In this document: positions 6,090 to 12,491 of the stretch, one piece after another
Numbering within the stretch: position 1 is the first letter of the stretch
Layout of the letters: the number at the start of each line of letters is the position of its first letter
Assembly: GCA_903906615.1 (NCBI GenBank)
Contig: CAIVKT010000736.1
Coordinates: forward strand, 1-13,047
DNA length: 13,047 bases
Reading direction: 5' to 3'
From: an uncultured Bacteroidota bacterium
GTDB taxonomy: Bacteria; Bacteroidota; Bacteroidia; Chitinophagales; Chitinophagaceae
Translations under genes and position numbers: made by a program
Notes under the pieces: generated by a model
The model's input: only the letters and a program-made list of their open reading frames with translations
The model's database searches: none
What the model was told of the DNA's origin: nothing

Positions 6090-7457
6090 CTATTTTTGTT
6101 TTAGCTTTATGGTAGCCCGCCTGTTGGCTGCCCGGCCTTTTTTAGTACGGTTGCTGCGTATTGGCGAACTACTGGCGTGGCCTTTTACAGAGATATTGGC
6201 GGTATCAACGCCTTTATCCGATAAATATTTTTTTACCGCCTCTGCCCTCGCTACGGACAACCTTTTATTTACTGCTCTCGTTCCTGTGTTATCTGTATAA
6301 CCGTCTACAATAATGGCTACCGGCCTGTGTGTATGTAATGTATCTGCGATAGCATTGAGGTATTCATAAGAAGACCTTTGAATGACTGCACTGCCTGTAT
6401 GAAACCTCACCATTTTCAACGGCAGGCTGTTGACTGCGGGCAGTATTAAAACAGGGTCAGCAAATTCAGTTACTTTTTCGGGACACCCATGTAGCTCTGC
6501 CAGTCCGGGTACATCGGGACAGGCATCATCTTTATCGGGTATGCCATCGCCATCACGGTCGGGGCAGCCATTGAATATCATGAGACCTTTGTCGTGTGGG
6601 CAGTCGTCGTACTTATCTCCAATGCCATCGCCATCCGAGTCGGGGCAACCGTGAAGCTGTGCTGTGCCTGCTTCATGCGGGCAGGAGTCTTCTTTGTCTA
6701 TGATGCCATCGCCATCTGTATCCGGGCAGCCATGCAGCTTTTTGGTTCCTTTTTCGTACAGGCACGAATCAGCAAAGTCGGGTATTCCATCCCTATCGGC
6801 ATCAGGGTAGAACTTGTCTTTTACAAAACGGCAACTCACTCCAATGCTGAATACTGAATGCTGATCGTAACCCACATCGCCAAACAAGCTGAATGCGGAA
6901 GAGATATAATAGCGCGCCCCGGCTTTGATATATGGCGTGAGGGTATGATCAAGCTTTACGACATTACTATCGCCCTGCGGGTATTGGCTATAACGGATAT
7001 TATTGAGCGACACGCCGAGCCCGATAAAAGGATCAAGACGCTTTACGGGAATGACATTTACGAAGTGATAGAATGCACTAACACCCCCGCTGAATATACG
7101 GGTTGTATTTGCCCTGTAGCGATTGAACAGATCGCCATTGCCTGTGTATTGTTGTTCGTAATGCTCCACAAAGTTATCATAACCGAAAGTGCCGCCTATG
7201 CTGATGTGCCTGCTTATGCCATACTCCAATTTGGCATATATAGGCGCGAAGCCTGTGGTGGTGGCATTTGCATAGCCTGCAGGGAGGGAAATGTTATTGC
7301 GGTAGTAGTCTATAAAACCAAGGGAAACGGTGCCGATGGTCTCGTGCCGCTCGAAGGGGAGGTGCCTGATGGGAATAGGATGGTATGCAGTATCTACAGG
7401 TGCTGCAATGGCTTGCAGGGAAGATGTAGCCAGTAATAATACAAGGACTCTTTTCAT
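6090..7457 (-). CDS. OmpA-family outer-membrane protein: barrel, thrombospondin type 3 repeats, peptidoglycan-binding domain
   Basis: The 455-residue precursor has, in order, a signal peptide (1-19), an N-terminal beta-barrel (about 38-211), four TSP3-type calcium-binding repeats of about 27 residues (about 219-326; DNA 6480-6803) and a C-terminal OmpA domain (about 345-455). Each TSP3 unit follows DxDGDGIxDxxDxC...GCP; the first reads DADRDGIPD. In the OmpA domain, GYTDNTG (386-392) and NKRLSVARA (397-405) supply the Asp389 and Arg404 expected to grip diaminopimelate in peptidoglycan. It should tether the outer membrane to the cell wall, with the TSP3 segment as a calcium-stiffened periplasmic spacer. 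It is followed by its barrel-only paralogue. The upstream gap holds the terminator of the next gene but no perfect TAnnTTTG. Confidence 0.93.
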   Translation of the reverse strand: MKRVLVLLLATSSLQAIAAPVDTAYHPIPIRHLPFERHETIGTVSLGFIDYYRNNISLPAGYANATTTGFAPIYAKLEYGISRHISIGGTFGYDNFVEHYEQQYTGNGDLFNRYRANTTRIFSGGVSAFYHFVNVIPVKRLDPFIGLGVSLNNIRYSQYPQGDSNVVKLDHTLTPYIKAGARYYISSAFSLFGDVGYDQHSVFSIGVSCRFVKDKFYPDADRDGIPDFADSCLYEKGTKKLHGCPDTDGDGIIDKEDSCPHEAGTAQLHGCPDSDGDGIGDKYDDCPHDKGLMIFNGCPDRDGDGIPDKDDACPDVPGLAELHGCPEKVTEFADPVLILPAVNSLPLKMVRFHTGSAVIQRSSYEYLNAIADTLHTHRPVAIIVDGYTDNTGTRAVNKRLSVARAEAVKKYLSDKGVDTANISVKGHASSSPIRSNRTKKGRAANRRATIKLKQK

Positions 7458-7519
7458 TTTTGGGCGTGTGTGTTTTTCTTAAACGCTGAAATGAAGAGAA
7501 TAGTATATAGCTATAAAAG

Positions 7520-7549
7520 CAAACGTCCTGCAATGATGCAGGACGTTTG
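7520..7549 (-). terminator. Strong hairpin terminator of the barrel gene at 7573-8328
   Basis: A perfect 13-bp stem, CAAACGTCCTGCA (7520-7532) with TGCAGGACGTTTG (7537-7549), closes a 4-nt loop and is followed on minus by CTTTTATAG. It lies 23 bp beyond the stop at 7573 and should separate that gene from the OmpA-like gene downstream. Confidence 0.88.
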
Positions 7550-7572
7550 TATATTTTGTGGACTTAACGAAA

Positions 7573-8328
7573 TCACTCGTCATCATCCCTGTTCCTTTCT
7601 TTTTTCTTTGGCTTTGGAGCTGCGTCGTCTTCGTCTTCCATTTTGTCAGCCTTCCTGCGATGAACTTCATCACCAGGTTCGTGGTTGCTGTGCATTTTGT
7701 GACCGCAATTGAAATTTTTGCTGATACCTATGTTAACAGTTTTGCCGAAGTCAAAATTGAAAGTGTTGGTAGCGTAGTTAGCGTCCTGATATTTATCAGT
7801 ACCGTAGCTGATGCCACCGATAGAGAAGTTGAGCGCCATACCATGGCCTACATTAGCACCTATTGCAGGTACAATGCCTAAAGAGAGGCCAGTGTGTTTT
7901 GCATCGGCAGGAGAACCTTCGTTGGTATGATAACCACCGGTGTAGTCCACATTGAACTGAGAGTACCAGAAGAAAGTTTCGCTCTTACCAATATATTTTG
8001 AGTAACGGGCAAAAGCGCCGGCAGAGTAGTTATTAAAGGTGTTTTTTGTACCCTGAGTTTGTGCTGCGCCTGTTACAGGGTTAACACCAGGATTTGAACC
8101 CTCTTTAGTTGCATTTTGTCCCCACATGATCTGTAGACCTACAGTCCAGTTGTGGTTAAATTGATAACCAACACCTGGAGCTGCGTCCCAGTTTGTTGAT
8201 TTAGATTGATCTGCATTTCTTACTGTAGTAACTCCGAGGTCACCGTACAATAAGATACTATGAGGTTCTTGTGCGTTAGCATTTGCAAAAGCTCCTGCTG
8301 CTAAAATGGCAAGGATCAGTTTTTTCAT
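7573..8328 (-). CDS. Outer-membrane beta-barrel protein with charged His/Cys-containing C-terminal tail
   Basis: The product is 251 residues from the ATG at 8328. An upstream in-frame ATG at 8358 is rejected because it would place the signal peptide internally and overlap the -7 promoter motif (8356-8363). The signal peptide is MKKLILAILAAGAFANANA. Residues about 25-206 are rich in alternating aromatic and Gly residues (GVGYQFNHNWTVGLQIMWG, FARYSKYIG, FFWYSQFNVDY, GISKNF), typical of a small Bacteroidota outer-membrane barrel; the specific function is not recognisable. From about 207 a tail begins with NCGHKMHSNH and ends in alternating acidic and basic runs (MEDEDDAAPKPKKKERNRDDDE lies within 230-251). 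The tail follows the last predicted strand and would face the periplasm. The gene stands alone, with its own promoter motif and terminator. Confidence 0.8.
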   Translation of the reverse strand: MKKLILAILAAGAFANANAQEPHSILLYGDLGVTTVRNADQSKSTNWDAAPGVGYQFNHNWTVGLQIMWGQNATKEGSNPGVNPVTGAAQTQGTKNTFNNYSAGAFARYSKYIGKSETFFWYSQFNVDYTGGYHTNEGSPADAKHTGLSLGIVPAIGANVGHGMALNFSIGGISYGTDKYQDANYATNTFNFDFGKTVNIGISKNFNCGHKMHSNHEPGDEVHRRKADKMEDEDDAAPKPKKKERNRDDDE

Positions 8329-8355
8329 ATACCGAGTGTGTTTTAATTTAGAGAA

Positions 8356-8363
8356 CAAATATA
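8356..8363 (-). promoter_or_regulatory. -7 promoter motif for the barrel gene at 7573-8328
   Basis: On minus this reads TATATTTG, a perfect TAnnTTTG, 27 bp before the chosen start at 8328. It supports that start over the longer frame. Confidence 0.55.
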
Positions 8364-8409
8364 ATAGCCTTTTTCAGAAAACAAGCACTTTATTAAATAA
8401 TTTTTATCT

Positions 8410-8922
8410 TTATTTAAACCAGGAGCTGTACATAAGATAGTTATTGGCAATGCGTTCCACCTCTCCTTTTTGTAATTCCGGGCTGATGTCTTTGACCTTT
8501 TTAGCCGGTACACCTGCATATATACTACCGGGCGGCACAATAGTACCTTCCAGCACTACAGCGCCTGCCGCGATGATACAGTTCTCTCCAATTGATACAT
8601 TGTCCATTACAATAGCTCCCATACCTACGAGTACATTATCGGCCACAGTACAGCCATGTACTATAGCATTGTGGCCGATGGATACATTATTGCCCAGTAC
8701 CACCTTTGTCTTCTGGTAAGTACAATGGATGCAGGCCCCGTCTTGTATATTCACCTTATTACCTATGCGGATGCTGTTGACATCGCCACGGATTACGGCA
8801 TTGAACCACACACTGCAATCCTCGCCCATGACCACATCGCCTACTATAGTGGCATTGGGGGCTATAAAACACCCTTCAGGTATTTGGGGTGATATTCCTT
8901 TTACTGGCAGGATAACTGGCAT
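8410..8922 (-). CDS. Gamma-carbonic anhydrase-like hexapeptide-repeat protein
   Basis: The 170-residue protein is built from left-handed beta-helix hexapeptide repeats ([LIV]Gxxxx pattern from about residue 18 to 130), the fold of trimeric gamma-carbonic anhydrases (YrdA/PaaY/CaiE type). The three zinc-ligand histidines are in place: H66 (DGACIH), H84 and H89 (GHNAIVHG). R45 and D47 of the RGD motif and Q60 match other conserved active-site positions. It may hydrate CO2 or act on another substrate; many close homologues show little anhydrase activity. The start at 8922 is preferred over an in-frame ATG at 8970, because a -7 promoter motif lies between them and MPVILPVKG is the typical family N-terminus. 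The gene is divergent from thyA; the promoter motifs are 57 bp apart, so regulation could be linked. Confidence 0.9.
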   Translation of the reverse strand: MPVILPVKGISPQIPEGCFIAPNATIVGDVVMGEDCSVWFNAVIRGDVNSIRIGNKVNIQDGACIHCTYQKTKVVLGNNVSIGHNAIVHGCTVADNVLVGMGAIVMDNVSIGENCIIAAGAVVLEGTIVPPGSIYAGVPAKKVKDISPELQKGEVERIANNYLMYSSWFK

Positions 8923-8947
8923 AATACTTATTTCAGATTGCAGCGGC

Positions 8948-8955
8948 CAAAAGTA
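8948..8955 (-). promoter_or_regulatory. -7 promoter motif for the gamma-carbonic anhydrase gene
   Basis: TACTTTTG on minus, a perfect TAnnTTTG, 25 bp upstream of the ATG at 8922. Confidence 0.55.
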
Positions 8956-9012
8956 TACATTCCTGTGCATGAATTGTGGAATAATCTTTTAAGCAATTGC
9001 AGGTATAATGTT

Positions 9013-9020
9013 TAATTTTG
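9013..9020 (+). promoter_or_regulatory. -7 promoter motif for thyA-folA
   Basis: TAATTTTG is a perfect TAnnTTTG, 16 bp upstream of the thyA ATG. A T-run (8987-8990) lies 22 bp further upstream, where the -33 element would be. Confidence 0.55.
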
Positions 9021-9036
9021 TTGTTCAAACAAGGAC

Positions 9037-9831
9037 ATGCAGGCTTATTTAGACCTTCTTCAGCACATCATAGACACAGGAGCTACCAAGAGCGACCGTA
9101 CCGGCACGGGTACGAAAAGTTGTTTTGGCTACCAGATGCGTTTTGACCTGCAAAAAGGTTTCCCGCTGTTGACAACGAAGAAGCTGCACATGAAGTCTAT
9201 TATTTATGAGCTGCTGTGGTTCCTGAAAGGGGATACCAATATAGCCTACCTTAAAGAACATGGAGTGAGCATATGGGATGAATGGGCCGACAGCAATGGC
9301 GACCTGGGGCCTATATACGGCCACCAATGGCGCAGCTGGGCCGGGGCTGACGGAGCGATATACGACCAGATAAAGGATGTACTGCACCAGATCAAAACAA
9401 ACCCGGATAGCCGCAGAATGATCGTGAACGCCTGGAATGTGGCCGACCTGCCTAAGATGAGGCTGAGCCCCTGCCATGCACTGTTCCAGTTTTATGTGGC
9501 CAATGGCAAGCTGAGCTGCCAGCTATACCAGCGCAGCGCTGATGTGTTTTTGGGTGTACCGTTCAATATAGCATCTTATGCCTTACTCACGATGATGGTG
9601 GCGCAGGTATGCGGGCTGGAAGCAGGGGATTTCATTCACACCTTTGGAGATGTACACTTGTATAACAACCATGTGGAGCAGGCAAAGCTGCAACTGACAA
9701 GAACACCTTTTGCCTTGCCAACAATGAAAATAAACGCGGAGGTGAAGGATCTTTTTGCTTTCACGTACGAGGATTTTAAGCTGGAAGATTACCAGTACCA
9801 CCCGGCCATCAAAGCACCTGTGGCTATATAG
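9037..9831 (+). CDS. thyA: Thymidylate synthase
   Basis: This enzyme methylates dUMP to dTMP using 5,10-methylenetetrahydrofolate, which leaves dihydrofolate. At 264 residues it is the length of E. coli ThyA and colinear with it. Visible sites are R21 in the phosphate-binding loop (DRTGTGT), W80 and W83, RR at 126-127 contributed across the dimer, the nucleophile C146 in [32 protein letters not shown] for dUMP binding, and [12 protein letters not shown]. The C-terminus ends in KAPVAI as expected. The gene starts a plus-strand cluster with folA only 31 bp downstream, which recycles the dihydrofolate made here. No sign of truncation. Confidence 0.98.
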   Translation: MQAYLDLLQHIIDTGATKSDRTGTGTKSCFGYQMRFDLQKGFPLLTTKKLHMKSIIYELLWFLKGDTNIAYLKEHGVSIWDEWADSNGDLGPIYGHQWRSWAGADGAIYDQIKDVLHQIKTNPDSRRMIVNAWNVADLPKMRLSPCHALFQFYVANGKLSCQLYQRSADVFLGVPFNIASYALLTMMVAQVCGLEAGDFIHTFGDVHLYNNHVEQAKLQLTRTPFALPTMKINAEVKDLFAFTYEDFKLEDYQYHPAIKAPVAI

Positions 9832-9862
9832 CCTTATTGCTCACGACGATCAAACACACGCC

Positions 9863-10366
9863 ATGATACGTTCATTTATAGTTGCGGTATCTGATAATAA
9901 CGCCATAGGCAGGCATAACACATTGCCGTGGCACCTGCCTGAAGACCTGAAGTTCTTTAAGCGGACAACTATGGGTAAGCCCGTAGTGATGGGTCGCAAA
10001 ACATTTGAATCACTGGGACGTGCATTGCCGGGAAGAACCAACATTGTTATCTCTACTCATAAAGAACTGGTATTGCCACAAGGTGTAGTATTATGTGACA
10101 ACATAGATGCTGCATTAGAAAGGCTACAGAAAGAAGATGCGGAGGAAGGATTCATCATAGGCGGCGGGCAGATATTTGCCAACACGATGAATATTGTAGA
10201 CCGCATGTACATCACCAGGGTACATACCATTGTGCATGATGCTGATGCTTTTTTCCCGGATATAGATCATACGCACTGGAAGATGGTAGCAGAAGAGCGG
10301 CATCATGTGGATGACAACCATCGATATCCTTTTGCGTTTGAGCGGTATGAAAGGGTAGAGTTATAA
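9863..10366 (+). CDS. folA: Dihydrofolate reductase
   Basis: DHFR reduces dihydrofolate to tetrahydrofolate with NADPH, closing the cycle opened by ThyA. The 167-residue form starts MIRSFIVAVSDNNAIG. The frame stays open upstream to 9755 inside thyA, but only the ATG at 9863 gives the normal DHFR N-terminus. Motifs present: NAIGRHNTLPWHLPEDLKFF with the catalytic acid at D28, GKPVVMGRKTFESLG, LPGRTNIVIS, and the NADPH-site FIIGGGQIF (97-105). Strand and spacing indicate translation from the thyA transcript. Resistance status to trimethoprim cannot be read from this sequence. Confidence 0.97.
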   Translation: MIRSFIVAVSDNNAIGRHNTLPWHLPEDLKFFKRTTMGKPVVMGRKTFESLGRALPGRTNIVISTHKELVLPQGVVLCDNIDAALERLQKEDAEEGFIIGGGQIFANTMNIVDRMYITRVHTIVHDADAFFPDIDHTHWKMVAEERHHVDDNHRYPFAFERYERVEL

Positions 10367-10375
10367 CCTGTTTCC

Positions 10376-10879
10376 ATGACCCTGCACGCAATTACTGAAT
10401 ACCTGAGATATAAGTGGACGGCTAAGGGTCGGCATGGAACGCATTCGCCATTTGTGTACGCCCTTGTAGACGATGTGCTGCTGAATGATAAATCAAAGGT
10501 TGGCATATTTGCTCTTAAGTTTTCACAAGCAGGGGCTTATTATGAACAGCTTTTGCAGCGGATTGCGGGGTATTACGGCTATCACAGCCTATTGACTGTT
10601 CCCATAAACAGCGCTATTCCTGCCGGGCAATTATGTGATATACTACTTATCAAGGCAGCGGATGTGGCCTTATTGAACCAAAATTTACCATTGCTGCAAA
10701 GAGATGGGATGGCTGTGGTCACCAATATACACACCACTGCGGCGCATAGCGTGGCATGGCGAGCGATATGCGCAAATGAGGAAGTGAGTATGAGTATTGA
10801 CCTGTATGGAACGGGACTGCTTTTCTTTAAACAGGCGTTCAAAGAAAAGCAGCACTTTGTGTTACAGCATAAGGGGTGA
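10376..10879 (+). CDS. Degenerate methyltransferase-like protein (SAM-binding core missing)
   Basis: The product is 167 residues, 9 bp after folA and probably co-transcribed. The N-terminus (YLRYKWTAKGRHGTHSPFVY, 9-28) and C-terminus (MSIDLYGTGLLFF and EKQHFVL, 139-163) resemble a Bacteroidota family annotated as class I SAM-dependent methyltransferases, which begin with a similar RHxxHSPFV motif and end with a similar IDLxxxGLxFF motif. Those proteins are about 220-250 residues. Here the region that should carry the glycine-rich SAM-binding motif I is gone: about 10 residues after the SPFV helix the sequence reads KVGIFALKFSQAGAYYEQLL, and the usual DxxFIDG-like strand is replaced by CDILLIKAA (88-95). 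I therefore expect no methyltransferase activity. The family comparison is from memory; the absence of a GxGxG-type motif is directly visible. An intact frame suggests the shortened protein is still made. Confidence 0.6.
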   Translation: MTLHAITEYLRYKWTAKGRHGTHSPFVYALVDDVLLNDKSKVGIFALKFSQAGAYYEQLLQRIAGYYGYHSLLTVPINSAIPAGQLCDILLIKAADVALLNQNLPLLQRDGMAVVTNIHTTAAHSVAWRAICANEEVSMSIDLYGTGLLFFKQAFKEKQHFVLQHKG

Positions 10880-10882
10880 GGT

Positions 10883-11062
10883 TTATCCCAAAGGATCTAT
10901 TTCGCCGGAAGTTGGTGCACCTGCAAAAAAGGTATCTACAAACCCGCTGAACATAGGGGGTACTTTGCCCGAAATATATTCTTTCATAGCGCCTATTGCC
11001 TTGATGGCCTGGTCATCTGTAAGGCCTGCTTTATCTTTTAGTATATCTATTAGTTCCTGCAT
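10883..11062 (-). CDS. Small conserved-looking hypothetical protein downstream of clpX (59 aa)
   Basis: Reading minus from the ATG at 11062 to TAA at 10883 gives 59 residues starting MQELIDILKDKAGLTDDQ and ending SGEIDPLG. The composition is protein-like: an amphipathic helix (MQELIDILKDKAG), a second helix (TDDQAIKAIGAMKEYISGK), then VPPMFSGFVDTFFAG. It sits 25 bp after the clpX stop in the same direction, with only 3 bp to the end of the convergent upstream gene. It fills an otherwise unexplained 200-bp gap and falls below usual length cut-offs. There are no transmembrane segments or signal peptide. I do not recognise a named domain; the pattern resembles small helical cytoplasmic proteins seen in Bacteroidota. 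Read-through from clpX is the likely mode of expression. Confidence 0.72.
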   Translation of the reverse strand: MQELIDILKDKAGLTDDQAIKAIGAMKEYISGKVPPMFSGFVDTFFAGAPTSGEIDPLG

Positions 11063-11087
11063 ATAAAAATGAATTAGTATTTATCAA

Positions 11088-12332
11088 TTATGCTGCCTTG
11101 AGGTGTTCCATTTTGGAGTGCTCTACCATTTGGCGGGCGTATTCTAAGTCCAGATGGAAGGTGCCATCGTGTTTTTCTGAGGGCATTTCGAACATGGCAT
11201 CTGTGAGTATCATCTCGCAGATGGCACGAAGGCCACGGCCTCCCAACTTGTAATGTACCGCCTTCTGCACCATATAATCGAGCGCTTCATCGGCTACAGT
11301 GAGCTTGATGCCTTCGTATTCAAACAGCCTTGTGTATTGCTTTACGAGTGCATTCTTAGGCTCGGTAAGTATCCTTTTAAGGGATGCCTCATCGAGTGGA
11401 TTGAGGTAAGTAACTACCGGTAACCTGCCCAACAATTCGGGTATCAGCCCGAATGTGCGGAGGTCCTGCGCATTTACATGCTGCAAGAGATTTGCCCGGT
11501 CTATATCCTGTGTTGCTTTGATCGCGTTGTACCCGATAGAAGATGTCTGTATGCGGCGGGCGATCATTTTATCTATACCCTCAAACGCACCACCGCAGAT
11601 GAATAGTATGTTCTGTGTATTCACCCTGATCATTTTCTGTTCCGGGTGTTTTCTGCCACCTTGTGGTGGCACCAGTACTTCTGAGCCTTCCAATAATTTG
11701 AGCATAGCCTGCTGCACACCTTCGCCACTCACATCGCGGGTGATGGATGGGTTATCGCTTTTGCGGCCTATCTTATCTATCTCATCAATGTACACAATGC
11801 CACGCTCTGCGGCAGCTACATCAAAGTTGCTGGCCTGTAGCAGGCGGGACAAGATGCTTTCCACATCTTCGCCTACATAGCCGGCCTCTGTGAATACAGT
11901 GGCATCAACAATAGCAAAAGGCACCTGTAGCAGGCGGGCTACGGTTTTGGCAAGCAATGTCTTCCCGGTACCTGTTTCGCCGACCATGATGATATTGGAT
12001 TTTTCGATTTCCACGTCATCCTGTGGTGGCATAGTGAGGCGTTTGTAATGATTGTATATAGCTACAGACATTACTTTTTTAGCATCATTTTGGCCGATCA
12101 CATATTGATCAATAAAGGCTTTAATGTCTTTTGGCTTGTAGTTATGATTTTTTTGAAAATCGAGTTTCGATTCGGTTTTTGGGGTCTTTTCGCCGGTGGT
12201 TTCGGCCAGCAGGTTGTGGGCGTTCTCTATACACTGATCGCAGATATTGCCTTTAATGCCGGTGAACAGGATATTAACTTCTGTTTCAGCGCGGTCGCAA
12301 AAAGAACATCTTTTTTCGGATTGTTTTGCCAT
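11088..12332 (-). CDS. clpX: ATP-dependent Clp protease ATP-binding subunit ClpX
   Basis: ClpX is a hexameric AAA+ unfoldase that recognises tagged proteins and feeds them to ClpP. The 414-residue protein has the zinc-binding domain (C9, C12, C31, C34), Walker A GETGTGKT (118-125), pore loop GYVG (151-154), Walker [10 protein letters not shown] (179-187), RKH loop (227-229), arginine finger in LLGRLP (300-305) and sensor 2 GGRGLRA (364-370). The ClpP-docking tripeptide, IGF in E. coli, is IGY here (266-268), a mild change that should still dock. clpP, usually upstream of clpX in many bacteria, is not in the window: the upstream neighbour is an unrelated ATPase beyond a promoter motif and two hairpins. 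A 59-aa gene follows 25 bp downstream. Confidence 0.98.
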   Translation of the reverse strand: MAKQSEKRCSFCDRAETEVNILFTGIKGNICDQCIENAHNLLAETTGEKTPKTESKLDFQKNHNYKPKDIKAFIDQYVIGQNDAKKVMSVAIYNHYKRLTMPPQDDVEIEKSNIIMVGETGTGKTLLAKTVARLLQVPFAIVDATVFTEAGYVGEDVESILSRLLQASNFDVAAAERGIVYIDEIDKIGRKSDNPSITRDVSGEGVQQAMLKLLEGSEVLVPPQGGRKHPEQKMIRVNTQNILFICGGAFEGIDKMIARRIQTSSIGYNAIKATQDIDRANLLQHVNAQDLRTFGLIPELLGRLPVVTYLNPLDEASLKRILTEPKNALVKQYTRLFEYEGIKLTVADEALDYMVQKAVHYKLGGRGLRAICEMILTDAMFEMPSEKHDGTFHLDLEYARQMVEHSKMEHLKAA

Positions 12333-12358
12333 TATTTATTCCCTAAAATTTTGAGGTG

Positions 12359-12366
12359 CAAAGGTA
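12359..12366 (-). promoter_or_regulatory. -7 promoter motif for clpX
   Basis: TACCTTTG on minus, a perfect TAnnTTTG, 26 bp upstream of the clpX start. Two palindromes begin about 45 bp further upstream. Confidence 0.6.
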
Positions 12367-12410
12367 CGGGTTTACTTGATTGATAAAGGCCAGGAAGTTT
12401 GCAAAAAGTG

Positions 12411-12474
12411 TTAATTAGGTCAGTTAGCTGACTTAATTTGTATTAATTAGGCCAGGTGACTGGCTCAATTATCA
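12411..12474. repeat. Two tandem 32-bp hairpin repeats between the ATPase gene and clpX
   Basis: Units 12411-12442 and 12443-12474 share TTAATTAGG.CAG at their starts. Each is a palindrome: AATTAGGTCAG (12413-12423) with CTGACTTAATT (12428-12438), and AATTAGGCCAG (12445-12455) with CTGGCTCAATT (12460-12470), both with 4-nt loops. The T-A pair in the first stem is a C-G pair in the second, so pairing is preserved. Seen from the ATPase gene they lie 17 bp beyond its stop and are followed by CACTTTTTGC, which fits a terminator. Seen from clpX they lie just upstream of the promoter, which fits paired operators. Confidence 0.7.
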
Positions 12475-12491
12475 AAAATAGTGTTTTGCCA

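Noticed and set aside
6858..7436. Plus-strand open frame (192 codons) opposite the OmpA-like gene
   Set aside because: It lies antisense to a confident coding region and shows no recognisable protein features.
8923..8970. N-terminal extension of the gamma-carbonic anhydrase (start at 8970)
   Set aside because: The extension crosses the -7 promoter motif and has no counterpart in the family; the start at 8922 fits better.
11529..11537. IGY in place of the IGF ClpP-docking loop of ClpX as a sign of ClpP-independent function
   Set aside because: Phe to Tyr is conservative and may be normal for Bacteroidota; the position alone does not argue for loss of ClpP binding.
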